Shown here piece by piece: positions 28,989 to 38,178 of a stretch of 64,000 nucleotides of DNA (position 1 is its first letter; every line of letters begins with the position of its first letter). Both the position numbers and the translations under genes were made by a program. Location of the stretch: assembly GCA_016706255.1 (NCBI GenBank), contig JADJJZ010000003.1, positions 186,001-250,000 of the forward strand. The letters are read 5' to 3'. The stretch comes from Bacteroidota bacterium. Lineage in GTDB: Bacteria; Bacteroidota; Bacteroidia; Chitinophagales; BACL12. The notes under the pieces are model-generated. The model worked only from the letters and a program-made list of their open reading frames with translations, searched no databases and was not told the DNA's origin.

Positions 28989-30030
28989 TTACCAAGGTCC
29001 GTTCTTTGTAACATTTATAAATCTGTCATTTTCATAACGATATGCTCCACCATAGCCCACAAACCAAAGTCGTCTTTGCCGGTCTTCGTAAATTTGAAAA
29101 GTCAGTGGACCATAATTTCCTTCTTCTATTCGATATTCAGTGAGTTTTTCACCACTTAATCTGTATATACTGCGAGAGCAATTAAACCAGATATCACCCT
29201 TAAAATCTACAATTATACTGCCTGTTCCTTTGCTTTCCTCAAAATGCAATTCTGAAATATTGGTAAGGATATTCTCATTAAGATAAAAAGTCCTTTTGAA
29301 GTCGAAACCCAGAATCCACCTTTTTGTCTTCAACTATTTTGCTAACAAAATTTGTTGGAACACCTACTTCGTTTGAAATATTCTTTAAATTTTTATTTGT
29401 ATATGAAAATATACCTGCATTAATAAAACCATATTGTTCCCTTACTATCTTCAAGTATACTATGAATCATTTTGGTGCTGATACACCAACAGTTGTATCC
29501 ATCTTCCCTTCCGGCAGGTCGAAATTATTGAATCCTTGTCCATTAAATATACAAGCACCTTCTATTGTCCCAACCCAAACATTACCATTGACATCCGTCT
29601 CAATGCACCATACATCATTGCTTATTAAGCCATCTGATTCGTAATAATTGGTCACTGATGTACCGTCAATACTGCTAATACCATCAGTATGTCCAAACCA
29701 AATTATCCCATCTTTATCTTCTGCAATGTCTTTAATTGTTACTTTTCCGCCTGATTCACTTCTAATACTATCAATATAAATTAACGAATCGCCAGCTAGT
29801 TTGAACGCTCCCCCCTGGGCTCCAAACCAAATGTTTCCCTTGCTATCTTGAAAAATAGTCCTTACAACGTCACTTATCTGATTGTTGAAATTTGGAAATA
29901 TATCTGTTCCCTTTTCTTTTATTATATTTTGTTTATCAGTTTTATTCGCTTGCCCATTACAAGACGTTATAAAAAAAAACGCAATACCTGTAAACCATTT
30001 TATTCCGTAAAATGATGAATTCTCTTTTTC
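28989..30030 (-). pseudogene. Propeller-repeat lipoprotein, frameshifted
   Basis: A relative of the 27.1 kb protein. It begins MKKRIHHFT, shifts frame and continues KWFTGIAFFFITSCNGQANK (lipobox TSC), then DVVRTIFQDSKGNIWFGAQG, EDKDGIIWFGHTDGISSIDG and DVNGNVWVGTIEGACIFNGQ, all sensor-propeller blades. It breaks again near 29465 and 29335, with the last intact stretch at 28989-29333. The stop codon lies just before the box of site B. At least three indels. It is the only recognisable gene in this cassette. Confidence 0.7.
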
Positions 30031-30052
30031 ATTGAATCTCTATTTATATGAC

Positions 30053-30182
30053 GCACAATGTTTTTGCAGATTTGCGATGAGATGGAATTTTATCACAAAT
30101 GTTTCATTCGAAGATACAAACTTTCTTTAAAGACAAGGCTGTCCTTAGCGAAAACCCGACTATTGCAAATGTCCTGTTACTG
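30053..30182 (-). repeat. attC-like site C (subtype TTGCAAATG)
   Basis: The left arm TTTTTGCAGATTTGCGA and right arm CTATTGCAAATGTCCTGTTACTG share the pattern of sites A and G. The left box is degenerate (GCACAATG in place of a TAAC box). Confidence 0.6.
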
Positions 30183-30201
30183 TGCGTTTTTTTGTCCATT
30201 G

Positions 30202-30510
30202 TCATTTTGGAAATTTTGATAAATCCAACCCAGCAGATTCAACATAAATTTCATCAAAGTCAGCGGAGTCAGTCACACCAATACCACCTTCCGGTTTTAA
30301 TTCTGTGTTATCCTCAAGAATAATTCGAAAATTAAAGTTATCTATGTTAGAAATTCCTTGCTTCTCAAAATGTTGCTGAATAGTCTGCTGATATTTTTTG
30401 TAATTGTCGTTTGCGATTAAGTTACCGCCAATTCCGCCCATACTTTCTTCTATGATTAAAAAATTAACTTCTCCAATTTTATCATTGTCTATGTATAGAT
30501 AACCTTTCAT
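30202..30510 (-). CDS. Hypothetical protein, 102 aa
   Basis: Small acidic cytosolic protein beginning MKGYLYIDNDKIGEVNFLII, with a glycine patch (ESMGGIGGNL) and ending SAGLDLSKFPK. No family recognised. Its start codon overlaps the stop of the upstream gene by one base, so the two are translationally coupled. It ends about 20 bp from the box of site C. The pattern (two small unknown genes in one cassette) could fit an immunity-type or partner pair, but nothing shows this. Confidence 0.6.
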   Translation of the reverse strand: MKGYLYIDNDKIGEVNFLIIEESMGGIGGNLIANDNYKKYQQTIQQHFEKQGISNIDNFNFRIILEDNTELKPEGGIGVTDSADFDEIYVESAGLDLSKFPK

Positions 30511-30833
30511 TAATCTTGTTCTTCAATTGTAATGTTTAAATATTCGCTCTCTATTTTGATTCCGAGTAATAGGCCAATGGTTTCATTGTCGGCAGAAACT
30601 ATGAGCAGTTTGTATTTATTATCTTCACTTGAAATTTCAACATCTTCTATCGCTTTAATTCTAAAGGTCATTGAAAGTGATTGGTTAAATGGCACATTTA
30701 TGAACCAATTTTCTTGCACTGTGCCTTCTTTTAATTGTCCGATTAAATAAAATTCGTTCCTGCGTCTAATCGCAAAACTGTCAATTACCTCAAATTGTCC
30801 TTGTCTTATTTCTGTGTTCATTGTCGATCTCAT
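30510..30833 (-). CDS. Hypothetical protein, about 108 aa
   Basis: The start MRSTMNTEIRQGQFEVIDSF at 30833 is chosen because it lies 16 bp after the cassette box GTTACAGGGC, as for other genes here. An in-frame ATG further upstream (30941) would lie inside site D. The protein is beta-rich (FYLIGQLKEGTVQENWFINV; KYKLLIVSADNETIGLLLGI) and may be a small barrel, but no family is recognised. It is coupled to the following 102-aa gene. Confidence 0.6.
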   Translation of the reverse strand: MRSTMNTEIRQGQFEVIDSFAIRRRNEFYLIGQLKEGTVQENWFINVPFNQSLSMTFRIKAIEDVEISSEDNKYKLLIVSADNETIGLLLGIKIESEYLNITIEEQD

Positions 30834-30841
30834 TAAAATGC

Positions 30842-30975
30842 CCTGTAACGTGACGGGGCTTTGCGTTCGGGCGGGTTTCGGAGCACAGCAGCTAGTTTTA
30901 TTACTTATGTTTAATTGAAAAACTACTGTTGAATTTTGCACTTCAGCCCGCCTGATGCAAAACCATTGTTATAGC
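30842..30975 (-). repeat. attC-like site D
   Basis: Box CCTGTAAC, left arm GGGGCTTTGCGTTCGGGCGGG, right arm CCCGCCTGATGCAAAACC, right box GTTATAGC. Its left box matches site C's right box across the two-gene cassette (GTTACAGGGCATTTT against GTTACTGTGCGTTTT). Confidence 0.7.
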
Positions 30976-30986
30976 CAGTTTTTCTT

Positions 30987-31589
30987 TTAGTCTGTATCTG
31001 TGATGTCAATGATTGTGATTTCATATTTTCTCTTGTCAAAAAGTAAAATTGAATAGTCCCAAGCAATGTCGTAAAACCACTGTGATGTTTCAATTACAAA
31101 GTCATACGAATTGAATTCTTCAAATCTATTTTCAAGCTCGTTTTTTACAAAGTCCGTAGCGACTGTCCAAGCGTGTCTTTGGTCAATCTTTTTGTAAGCA
31201 CCACCAAGTCCCATAATTCTTGAAAGTCGTCCTGGCAGTTCATAAATGTCTGTCCAGTATTTTACATTTTTGACCTCTGGTTTATTGTCTTTAATTTTCA
31301 AGTCCGTTCGATAATCATCAAGGTCTTTGTGTCTGAAAATATTTTTTAGAAAGTCAATTTCGTCCAAGCGATTTCTTTGAGCGAACCAGTCAAAATGTTG
31401 ATTACTTGAAACTTTGTATTTGTGAAGTTGAATTCCACCGTTACAATGAGTTTCCGAAATCTTTTCTTTCAAAATATTGCTTGACTGAGACCAATTGTCG
31501 AGCCTTGAAAGTCGAATAGAAGTCCAAAGTCCAGTAACCTCTGATGAAGTTGGTCTTTCTTGTTCCCAGTCTATTTGTAATTCGTTCAT
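30987..31589 (-). CDS. Hypothetical protein, 200 aa
   Basis: Soluble protein beginning MNELQIDWEQERPTSSEVTG, with aromatic-rich segments (HFDWFAQRNRLDEIDFLKNI; ETSQWFYDIAWDYSILLFDK). No signal peptide or membrane helix, and no family recognised. It ends about 12 bp from the right box of site D, the compact arrangement seen in several cassettes. The stretch upstream of it is non-coding. Confidence 0.65.
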   Translation of the reverse strand: MNELQIDWEQERPTSSEVTGLWTSIRLSRLDNWSQSSNILKEKISETHCNGGIQLHKYKVSSNQHFDWFAQRNRLDEIDFLKNIFRHKDLDDYRTDLKIKDNKPEVKNVKYWTDIYELPGRLSRIMGLGGAYKKIDQRHAWTVATDFVKNELENRFEEFNSYDFVIETSQWFYDIAWDYSILLFDKRKYEITIIDITDTD

Positions 31590-32208
31590 TTGTCAGTTAC
31601 GGTTATCGTTCTAAAATTGGCTAAAACAGCTTTATATACACAACCTCATTACACAAATTTCTCCCATTCAGCACGATTTACGCAATAAAGTAAGATTCTG
31701 CCCAAAACTTGATTGCTAAAAATATGCGTTATTCAATAGTTCAACGCCATAACCCGCAAATTCAAGGTATACCGTGAACCCCAAAAATGTCACATTTTAT
31801 CAAAATTACAAAAATGCAGCTAAGGTGAGCCGCTTGACTAATGTCATAAAAGTCAGCATCCCACCCACTTTACCCTGTCACAAAAAAAACCTAACTATAC
31901 GAAAAATGACTGCCTTGAGTTGCACTGCTCCTAACATTTTGAAACAAATTCAACGAGTTTTTTACACAAAGATTCGGTTCCGTCTTTGTTGCGTTTTCAG
32001 CTGTTTCAAGTTAAACTAGTAATTTTCATGTCAGCAAACAGATAAAAAAAGGACATTGCATAACCACCGCCAATGCTCAAATCAAAACTAAAAAGATTGA
32101 CCGTCACTTTTTTATATCGACGAAAAAATAAAGTAGTATCTGCTTCTTGAGCATTAAACTATCACACCAAAGCAAAATGATACTGTCTTGGTCAAAATTC
32201 TATAAAGT
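31590..32208. other. Non-coding stretch, no gene recognised
   Basis: About 620 bp separate the 200-aa gene from dinB. A short + strand frame at 31774-32019 has no protein-like features (81 aa, many Thr/Lys, no family). A GTAAC motif near 31606 (GATAACCGTAACTGACAAATG on the - strand) resembles a decayed cassette box directly before the 200-aa gene, but no paired stem is evident. Confidence 0.4.
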
Positions 32209-32712
32209 TTATTTGTTAGAAGTCATTAAAGAGAAAAATAGAAAATCTGTTGAAGGCATTTCAGTAAAGTCCAAATTGTGCGCAATTGTTACAATTTGCC
32301 CACGATGATACGTGCCGTGATTAAATAAATGTTGCAGATATTCTACAAGTGTAAGGTTTGCTTCAAACCAAGGTGTTTTGATATGCACTTTTTCAGATAA
32401 TTCCTCTTCTGTTAATTGGTTTACTTTCTCAGCAATAATTGACGATCTATTTAGTAATCCTTCAAATACCTCCTTGGGTTTTAGGTCTTTTATATCATAT
32501 CGATTTACGGCATCCGTGTTTTTGAAAAGGTTAGTACACCACATTTCTTCAATAGCCCAGATATGGTTTAAAGTTTGAAGTATACCGTTAAAACTAGATT
32601 GAACATCTTTTTGAAGTTGTTCTTCTGATTGGTTGTTTAACCATTTTACAAATTGCTGATTAGCACTTAAATTGTAAGCTGCATAGCTTGAAATTAATTT
32701 TTTGATACTCAT
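32209..32712 (-). CDS. DinB-family protein
   Basis: A 167-aa four-helix-bundle protein of the DinB/YfiT type. It has LNHIWAIEEMW in the first half and LFNHGTYHRGQIVTIAH with the typical H-x3-H metal-site pattern in the last third. These proteins are putative metal-dependent enzymes, some using bacillithiol-type thiols; no biochemical role can be assigned. It lies 69 bp downstream of a YafY-type regulator on the same strand, a common pairing that suggests regulation by it. Confidence 0.85.
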   Translation of the reverse strand: MSIKKLISSYAAYNLSANQQFVKWLNNQSEEQLQKDVQSSFNGILQTLNHIWAIEEMWCTNLFKNTDAVNRYDIKDLKPKEVFEGLLNRSSIIAEKVNQLTEEELSEKVHIKTPWFEANLTLVEYLQHLFNHGTYHRGQIVTIAHNLDFTEMPSTDFLFFSLMTSNK

Positions 32713-32781
32713 TTTATTGCTTTTTTAATTATTACAATACAAAAGTATAATGAGCTTGTGACAACAGTATGTCAAGGGTGT

Positions 32782-33480
32782 TTATTGGTCGTGATATTTT
32801 TCAAAAAACTCTTGTAGCGTCATTTTATGAGGTGTGAAATTTTCTCGTTGAACTTGCAGTTTTTGAATTCTGTCCAACCGAAAATAGCGAAATTCTTTGC
32901 GCAGACGGCAATAGGCAACCAACAACCAACCTTCTGAGATGTTTAATAAAGCAAATGGCTCAACAGCTCTTTTACTATCTTTATTTTTTGCGTTGATGTA
33001 TTCAAAATTTACAAGATAAAAATTGGTAAGTGCAGTTTGTAAAGAAGATAAAATGTTGCTATTTATTTCATAATTATCAAGTTTCGCAAATTTTGTTCTT
33101 AATGAAAGTAAGTTAGCTTTGTCTTTCTCGGTTTGTCTTAAAACTGCTTTTATCTTGTCAATGGCTTCGCCATAATCTTTAATTAATGAACTGTCTCTAT
33201 TTTTTAAAACCAATTGTTCTGAAAGAATTAATGCGTTTGCTTGGTTCTCAGTAAACATAATTGGTGGAATTTTGTAACCTTCCATCAAAGTATAACCTTT
33301 ACCATCTTCTGTCAAAACCGGAACACCTGCTTGTGCTAATGCTTTTAAGTCCCTATAAATTGTTCTTGTGCTAACGCCAAATTTTTCAGCAAGTTTAGTA
33401 GATGTTACAAGTCGTCTTGCTTGCAACTGTGTTAAAATTGCAACAAGTCTTGAAAGTCTTTTTGTATCGTTATCATTCAT
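32782..33480 (-). CDS. YafY-type transcriptional regulator (HTH_11 + WYL-like)
   Basis: 232 aa. The N-terminal winged helix is ARRLVTSTKLAEKFGVSTRT-IYRDLKAL (about residues 22-50), then EDGKGYTLMEGYKIPPIMFT. The C-terminal ligand-binding part has EPFALLNISEGWLLVAYCRL and EFRYFRLDRI, the WYL-type sensor. It is the first gene after the box of site E and probably controls itself and dinB. WYL regulators often sense nucleotides or nucleic acid; the ligand here is unknown. Confidence 0.88.
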   Translation of the reverse strand: MNDNDTKRLSRLVAILTQLQARRLVTSTKLAEKFGVSTRTIYRDLKALAQAGVPVLTEDGKGYTLMEGYKIPPIMFTENQANALILSEQLVLKNRDSSLIKDYGEAIDKIKAVLRQTEKDKANLLSLRTKFAKLDNYEINSNILSSLQTALTNFYLVNFEYINAKNKDSKRAVEPFALLNISEGWLLVAYCRLRKEFRYFRLDRIQKLQVQRENFTPHKMTLQEFFEKYHDQ

Positions 33481-33526
33481 TCTACAAATGTCTGATTTTT
33501 TTTAGTTTTAGTGTTTCCTAAAATGG

Positions 33527-33660
33527 CATATAACGATTTCGGGATTTGCGAAGAAGCGGATTTCGAAGCACTAAACCATCTGCCAGCACGAAACTTAATA
33601 CGAAGCATAATGATTCATTTAAGTACTGAACGCGCCTTTTTGCCAAGCGTCTGTAAGCAG
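33527..33660 (-). repeat. attC-like site E (subtype GCGAAGAAGCGGATTT)
   Basis: Box CATATAAC, left arm GGGATTTGCGAAGAAGCGG, right arm CGCGCCTTTTTGCCAAGCG, right box CTGTAAGC. It closely resembles site K 5.6 kb away over its full length. Confidence 0.7.
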
Positions 33661-33683
33661 TAGCTCTTTTGTCTATCGAAGTT

Positions 33684-34235
33684 TTAGTTTGCATTGTGTT
33701 GTCGTCTAATTATTTCGTCCACTATTTCTACCGCTCGTTTGTATGTAATTCCGTTTTCTTGATCAAATGTCAAACGATGTTCTTCTTCTATTGATTTGAT
33801 TTCTGGAATTAATCCAACTTCTTGCTCTATCGCAATTGTCTTGATGTTTAATGTGTCGCCATAGGTTGGAACAATTGTTTGTAACCAACCAAAATATGGT
33901 TCTTCTTTTGTCCTATTTATATCTTCCCACAAGTCCATTCGTTTGCCAAAGTTGTCAGCACTTATTGATGTCCACACTTTAAAAATTAAATTCTCGTTAT
34001 GGTCAGTTATTGGAATTGTCAATCTACCACGATGAAAGAAATGGTGTTCGTCCACCACACATAAACTCTCTTTAAGTTCAATTCGTTTTTCTCGTTCGTT
34101 TTGTGGAACAGAAAAGTAATAATCAGGATAGTCAGACCCAAAGCAAAGCGGCAACTCGTCATAAACCTTTCCGCAACAAGAACACTTGTAGATCGGTTTG
34201 GGTTTATCTTTCTTTAAGAATGAGAAAAGTTTCAT
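33684..34235 (-). CDS. DUF2199-domain protein
   Basis: 183 aa. An N-terminal zinc-ribbon-like CSCCGKVYDELPLCFGSDYP carries the cysteine pair typical of DUF2199. It continues ELKESLCVVDEHHFFHRGRL and the tryptophan-rich FKVWTSIS...PYFGWL segment of the family. No enzymatic residue set is known. It is the only gene between sites E and F. Confidence 0.8.
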   Translation of the reverse strand: MKLFSFLKKDKPKPIYKCSCCGKVYDELPLCFGSDYPDYYFSVPQNEREKRIELKESLCVVDEHHFFHRGRLTIPITDHNENLIFKVWTSISADNFGKRMDLWEDINRTKEEPYFGWLQTIVPTYGDTLNIKTIAIEQEVGLIPEIKSIEEEHRLTFDQENGITYKRAVEIVDEIIRRQHNAN

Positions 34236-34282
34236 ATTTCTATTTGTCGTATATCTATTTAATGAAATAAACTTAATAACTG

Positions 34283-34341
34283 CAGTAACCCGTTATAGTT
34301 CCAGTGTGCTGATATAGGCTTTAAGCAACACACAGTTAATC
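34283..34341 (-). repeat. Short attC-like site F (about 60 bp)
   Basis: Box GCAGTAAC, arms CAGTGTGCT and AGCAACACACAG, right box GTTAAT. It is shorter than the others, and the next gene stops three bases from its box (TAG-ATTAAC on the - strand). Box matching to its neighbours is weak. Confidence 0.45.
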
Positions 34342-34344
34342 TAA

Positions 34345-35183
34345 CTATATTTTATCAATTTTTTGATTGTCAAAGTTTTTGTTGCCTTCTTACTTTTCTT
34401 TTCATGATCAAATTGCTTGTTTGCAGTTTCAATCAAGTCAATCCAGTCTCCGCAATACATAGAATTTATATCATTCTCATCTTTACCTTCAATGTCAAAA
34501 GTAGCGTTTACGCCAACTTTTCCGATCAGTTCAAATAAGTGGTTGTAGCTTTTTCTGAATCCATTCGCTGGAAACCATCCTACAAAAGCTCCACCTAAAG
34601 TTTGGGGACAATTTATATACAAAACTTCAGACCTTAGAAAGTCTATAACTTCCGGTTTTTCATTTTGATTTATTCTTGTCAAAGCAATAAGGTTAAATCC
34701 AAATTTGGACTTGTGTTCAGCCGCAAGTATTATTGCTCCTCCAAAGTTTCCATTCAACAACTTAAAAGATAAACAGTCACCTACATTAAATTTTGAATTT
34801 TTGGGCTTTCTCTTAGCTAAAGGTTTTGCCTTTGGTTTTTTAATTTTTAATAAAAATTTGTCTAATACGATTTTTCTTTTTTTGATATCATTTTCTTCAC
34901 CCTTCAAGCCCCGCCATATATTTAAGTCAATTCCGGTTTCAACTATATGGATAACTTTTTCAAAAACCATTTTGTCTAAGGAAACGGTTTCCCATTGTGC
35001 TAAAGCCAATGCAAGCCAGAAATTGGTAAATTCCTCAGGATCATTAATTAAATCAGAATTAGCAGCTATAATGTTTTTAGAAATTTGTTCAGATTTCAGA
35101 CCGTCATTGTAGTAGTTGAAAAATTCTGCGTAAATGTCAGAGGAAGTGTCATTTTCTTTAATTCCGGTTCCCCATGTTCCCAT
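34345..35183 (-). CDS. DUF4259-like protein
   Basis: The start MGTWGTGIKENDTSSDIYAE at 35183 is chosen because MGxWGxGxxENDxxxD is the conserved opening of DUF4259. The upstream in-frame codons fall in site G. The N-terminal 100 residues match that domain; the rest has a lysine-rich linker (KPKAKPLAKRKPKNSKF) and a beta-rich C-terminal half (GDCLSFKLLNGNFGGAIILA). Function is unknown; related proteins occur in polymorphic-toxin immunity contexts, which is only a hint. Confidence 0.75.
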
Positions 35184-35228
35184 AATTTCGATGTTGTTTA
35201 TAATTGTCTTACTACGTATGCGCTTATT

Positions 35229-35362
35229 GCCGATACCGTTTTGCAGATTTGCGACGGACGCGATTTCCACAACAAATTATAAATCGAAGATACAAATTTT
35301 CTGTGGCTACTAAACTATCAGCTGAGCACGAAACCTCGCCTATTGCAAATGTGTTGTTATAG
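35229..35362 (-). repeat. attC-like site G (subtype TTGCAAATG)
   Basis: Left arm ACCGTTTTGCAGATTTGCG, interior CGAAGATACAAATTTTCTG shared with sites A and C, right arm GCCTATTGCAAATGTG, right box GTTATAG. The left box is degenerate (CGATACCG). Confidence 0.6.
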
Positions 35363-35425
35363 TCTGTCTTTCTTGTTGTCTGTTTATTTGTCATTAGTTT
35401 CTCTGTACTATTTGTGGTCTTGTTA

Positions 35426-35827
35426 TTACCATTGTCCGCCTGGTGAAAATAGAAATTCGATTGGCGTGTCAATGTCGTAAAGCCATTGATAACTATTGTT
35501 GTCTTTTTTGCAAAATGGCTCTATTAAATTTATCATATTTTCATAGCTGTTTCTCGTCAAGTCGCAGAAAAAAGTTGAATTGTCATTGCTATTAATACCT
35601 AAGTCTATTTCTGAAATGCGCAATGTCAAATTACAATTAATTGCTTCTATAAAATCTATTTCCTTTAAGTCAAGTTGTCTGCTGTTGTCAATAATTGTTT
35701 GTTGAATTACCTTCTTAAAATTGTCGGCTTGAATTTGGTCAAAGTCATAAAGCCGAACAAGTTGGTCAGTCACAACTCCGGTAAATTGTCCGGCGTTACT
35801 AATGTTGTCAAGGAATTCAAGTTTCAT
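35426..35827 (-). CDS. Hypothetical protein, 133 aa
   Basis: Acidic soluble protein, MKLEFLDNISNAGQFTGVVT...PIEFLFSPGGQW. It is mixed alpha/beta in appearance with no motif of catalysis. Size, acidity and location alone in a cassette resemble small immunity-type proteins, but that is speculation. The start is about 30 bp after the box of site H. Confidence 0.65.
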   Translation of the reverse strand: MKLEFLDNISNAGQFTGVVTDQLVRLYDFDQIQADNFKKVIQQTIIDNSRQLDLKEIDFIEAINCNLTLRISEIDLGINSNDNSTFFCDLTRNSYENMINLIEPFCKKDNNSYQWLYDIDTPIEFLFSPGGQW

Positions 35828-35852
35828 ATTAGATTGTCATCTTTTCAGGTTG

Positions 35853-35986
35853 CCTATTACGTTCTGCTGCTTGGCCAAGGTGCCGATTTAACCACAAATC
35901 TTCAACCAAAGCACACACTTCAAATTTATAAAAAACTTTCATACGAAGCACTGAACCCCCACTTTTGGCAAACCCCTATTAGCAGA
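35853..35986 (-). repeat. attC-like site H
   Basis: Left box CTATTAC, arm GCTGCTTGGCCAAGG, right arm CCCACTTTTGGCAAACCCC, right box ATTAGCAGAAACC. The right box matches site I's left box over 12 bases across the TspO cassette. Confidence 0.65.
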
Positions 35987-36109
35987 AACCGTTCTTACCC
36001 TCCGAAGTGATCTTGGTGCAAGTTTACACTCAGCCAGAGCGGTCGTAAAAAATAAATTTGTGTAAAAGTGTGGGATTGGTTTTGAATTATATTATTACTG
36101 CCCCAATTT

Positions 36110-36600
36110 TCAACGATTTAAATTCCAAATAGCAAAATTTAAAATCGTGGCGAATGAAACCCATGAAATATAGGGCACAAGCAACCAAGCAGCAAGTTTT
36201 GAAAAGTTTGAAAAAGTAAATATGGTGATTATGATAATAACCACCATTAAAATAATATCAAGTAATGCAAATGCCGGGGAATGAAAGTGAAAGAATATAA
36301 TGCTCCACCAAAAATTAAGAAATAGTTGTAGTGCAAATAAGAAATAAGCTTTGCGTTTGTTTGGTTCAGTTGAGTTGTTGTTCCAAATTATGCCTAACGA
36401 AATTCCCATGAGCAAGTATAGCGTTGTCCACACCGGCCCAAAAAGATATGCAGGTGGATTCCATGTTGGTTTGTTAGTGTGTCAAACCAAGGGTTGTTGT
36501 TTGCACTTGCTAAAAGTCCACTGATTATTCCTACACTTTCGCATAATATGATTGCAATGATGAATTTCCATGCAGTAGGTAACCTTTTTGTTGCTGCCAT
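36110..36600 (-). CDS. TspO/MBR-family membrane protein, one frameshift
   Basis: A five-helix tryptophan-rich sensory protein that binds porphyrins. The first 43 codons (MAATKRLPTAWKFIIAIILC, then SVGIISGLLASANNNPWFDT) are followed after a slip near 36470 by PPAYLFGPVWTTLYLLMGIS, the family motif PPAWxFGPVWTxLY. Then come four more hydrophobic helices ending WVSFATILNFAIWNLNR. One indel restores about 163 aa. It is followed upstream by a PNPOx-like gene in the same cassette. Confidence 0.85.
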
Positions 36601-36707
36601 TGAATTAAAATTCTTTACTGAGTTTCAATCACCAATAGATAATTCAGTTATTCATTAATTGTTCTTAATAATTATTTATGAAATGATTAATTGCTTTTGA
36701 CTTTTAA

Positions 36708-37217
36708 TTAAACCTTTAATTCCCCTTCTGTACTAGTAACTAAATTTGTTCCTGTAACAACCGATGCTACCATCTTTAAGAAGTTTATCATTTTGTTTCC
36801 GTCTGTATCCCAGTAGTAAGCTGTAGTTGGGGTTACTTTAATTATAGAAATATTAGGGTCGTCCTTACCCTCTTTAAACCAAGTTTTGGCAAGGGGAGTC
36901 CATAGTTCTTCAATTTTTTTCTGATCTAAAATTATTTCTGCTTCACCGTTTACAACTAAGTAGCTGCTTTTTGCAGGATGAGAAAAAAAGAGTTGCACAA
37001 TTTTATCTGCTGCAATGGCCTTATTTTTATCGCTGTTCTTTTCGCTGAAAAACCAAATATTGCCCTGGTCGCAAACTTTTATTGCGGACATAGGTCGGCA
37101 AGTAGCGCCATCGTCTGTTTTCAAATTGGTGCAAAAAAGACAAACCATAATGTCATCGACTAAACTTTTCAATTTGTCAATAGCTTCTTTGTTGTTAAGA
37201 TTTTCTGTATTGTTCAT
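36708..37217 (-). CDS. Pyridoxamine-5'-phosphate-oxidase-like general stress protein
   Basis: 169 aa with the split-barrel flavin-binding fold of the general stress protein 26 type. It has MVCLFCTNLKTDDGATCRPM, then IWFFSEKNSDKNKAIAADKI with VQLFFSHPAKSSYLVVNGEA, and finally TTAYYWDTDGNKMI. Such proteins bind FMN, FAD or F420; real PNPO activity is unlikely. It is the first gene after site I on the - strand, followed by tspO. Confidence 0.85.
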   Translation of the reverse strand: MNNTENLNNKEAIDKLKSLVDDIMVCLFCTNLKTDDGATCRPMSAIKVCDQGNIWFFSEKNSDKNKAIAADKIVQLFFSHPAKSSYLVVNGEAEIILDQKKIEELWTPLAKTWFKEGKDDPNISIIKVTPTTAYYWDTDGNKMINFLKMVASVVTGTNLVTSTEGELKV

Positions 37218-37380
37218 TTTTTATTTTGTTTAGTGATATTACATTTTGTTGTAAAATTTCAACTATACAAAATTGATACTATTAGTGTTCTTGAGCATTT
37301 TATAATTAATGAGAATATTTACATAATTCACAGTTTTTATAATTGAAGAAGTCAGTTAATGCATTAGCAACAACAAAACA

Positions 37381-37395
37381 GCCCCGTTTTGGGGC
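37381..37395. other. GC-rich hairpin
   Basis: GCCCC-GTTTT-GGGGC forms a perfect 5-bp stem. On the - strand it is followed by TGTTTTGTT, so it may act as a weak terminator downstream of the GNAT cassette. The surrounding gap (37218-37432) contains nothing else. Confidence 0.35.
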
Positions 37396-37432
37396 CCGTC
37401 TCTTGATGACCAAACGGTCGGGCATAGGGTTT

Positions 37433-37564
37433 CTGCTAACGAAAAGGGCTTGGCGACAAAGCGGATTTTTAGGACAAAAGCTCAATAGAATTCCAAATTT
37501 TGAACTTCGTATAAATGTTTCATAGAAGCATTCAGCCGCCCATATTGTCAAACCGATGTTATGC
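37433..37564 (-). repeat. attC-like site I
   Basis: Left box CTGCTAAC, arm AAGGGCTTGGCGACAAAGCGG, right arm CAGCCGCCCATATTGTCAAACC, right box GTTATGCGG. The left box pairs with site H's right box. Confidence 0.65.
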
Positions 37565-37611
37565 GGTTCGAACTTTTGCTCGTAATGTATTTTGGTTTCT
37601 TGTAGCCAATA

Positions 37612-38139
37612 TTATTGTGTCAAAGTGAAAATATTTAAGTTAGGATTTTCTGTGTCTTTTTCTATTGATTTTAAAAAATTAAATTTTAACAGAAGATTGT
37701 TTGAATTCTGATTCTCATAATGTGTAACTGCAATTATTTTTTTAAATTTTAACGTCTGAAACACGTAGTCAATTACTATTTGCGCCGCTTCATTCATTAT
37801 TCCTTGTCCCTGAAATTGCGTCATTAGTTCATACCCAATTTCACAACTATTTTTTTCGCTTGAAAAGTCAAATAGGCAAATTGTCCCCACAAGTGTTTTT
37901 GTGTCTGTCAAGGTAACCGCCCAATAAAACGTATTGCCTATTCCAATGTTAACATTGATCTTGTTGATGAAATTTATTGCATCTTCAGTGGTCTTACATG
38001 GTTGTCTATCAAGAAACTTGTTAATTTCCGGGTCAGAACGCAAAGCAAAAATATCTTGCTGGTCGTCAATTAATAATTGTCTGAGTGTTAATCTTTCAGT
38101 TGTCAAAATTGGAAATGTCGCAGAATTCAAATTTGTCAT
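37612..38139 (-). CDS. GNAT N-acetyltransferase (RimJ/RimL-like)
   Basis: 175 aa. The opening TERLTLRQLLIDDQQDIFAL is typical of RimJ/RimL-type acetyltransferases. The acetyl-CoA loop is degenerate in the usual way (ELMTQFQGQGIMNEAAQIVI, with Q/RxxGxG/A as QFQGQG). The end is VTHYENQNSNNLLLKFNFLK. The acceptor (protein N-terminus, amino acid, antibiotic) is unknown. Single gene between sites I and J. Confidence 0.88.
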   Translation of the reverse strand: MTNLNSATFPILTTERLTLRQLLIDDQQDIFALRSDPEINKFLDRQPCKTTEDAINFINKINVNIGIGNTFYWAVTLTDTKTLVGTICLFDFSSEKNSCEIGYELMTQFQGQGIMNEAAQIVIDYVFQTLKFKKIIAVTHYENQNSNNLLLKFNFLKSIEKDTENPNLNIFTLTQ

Positions 38140-38178
38140 TCAGTTATATTTTATTGTATTGGGTTCGTCATAGCCTGA

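Noticed and set aside
31774..32019. Open + strand frame of 81 codons between the 200-aa gene and dinB
   Set aside because: No start context, no protein-like pattern and no family; it fills a gap next to decayed cassette sequence.
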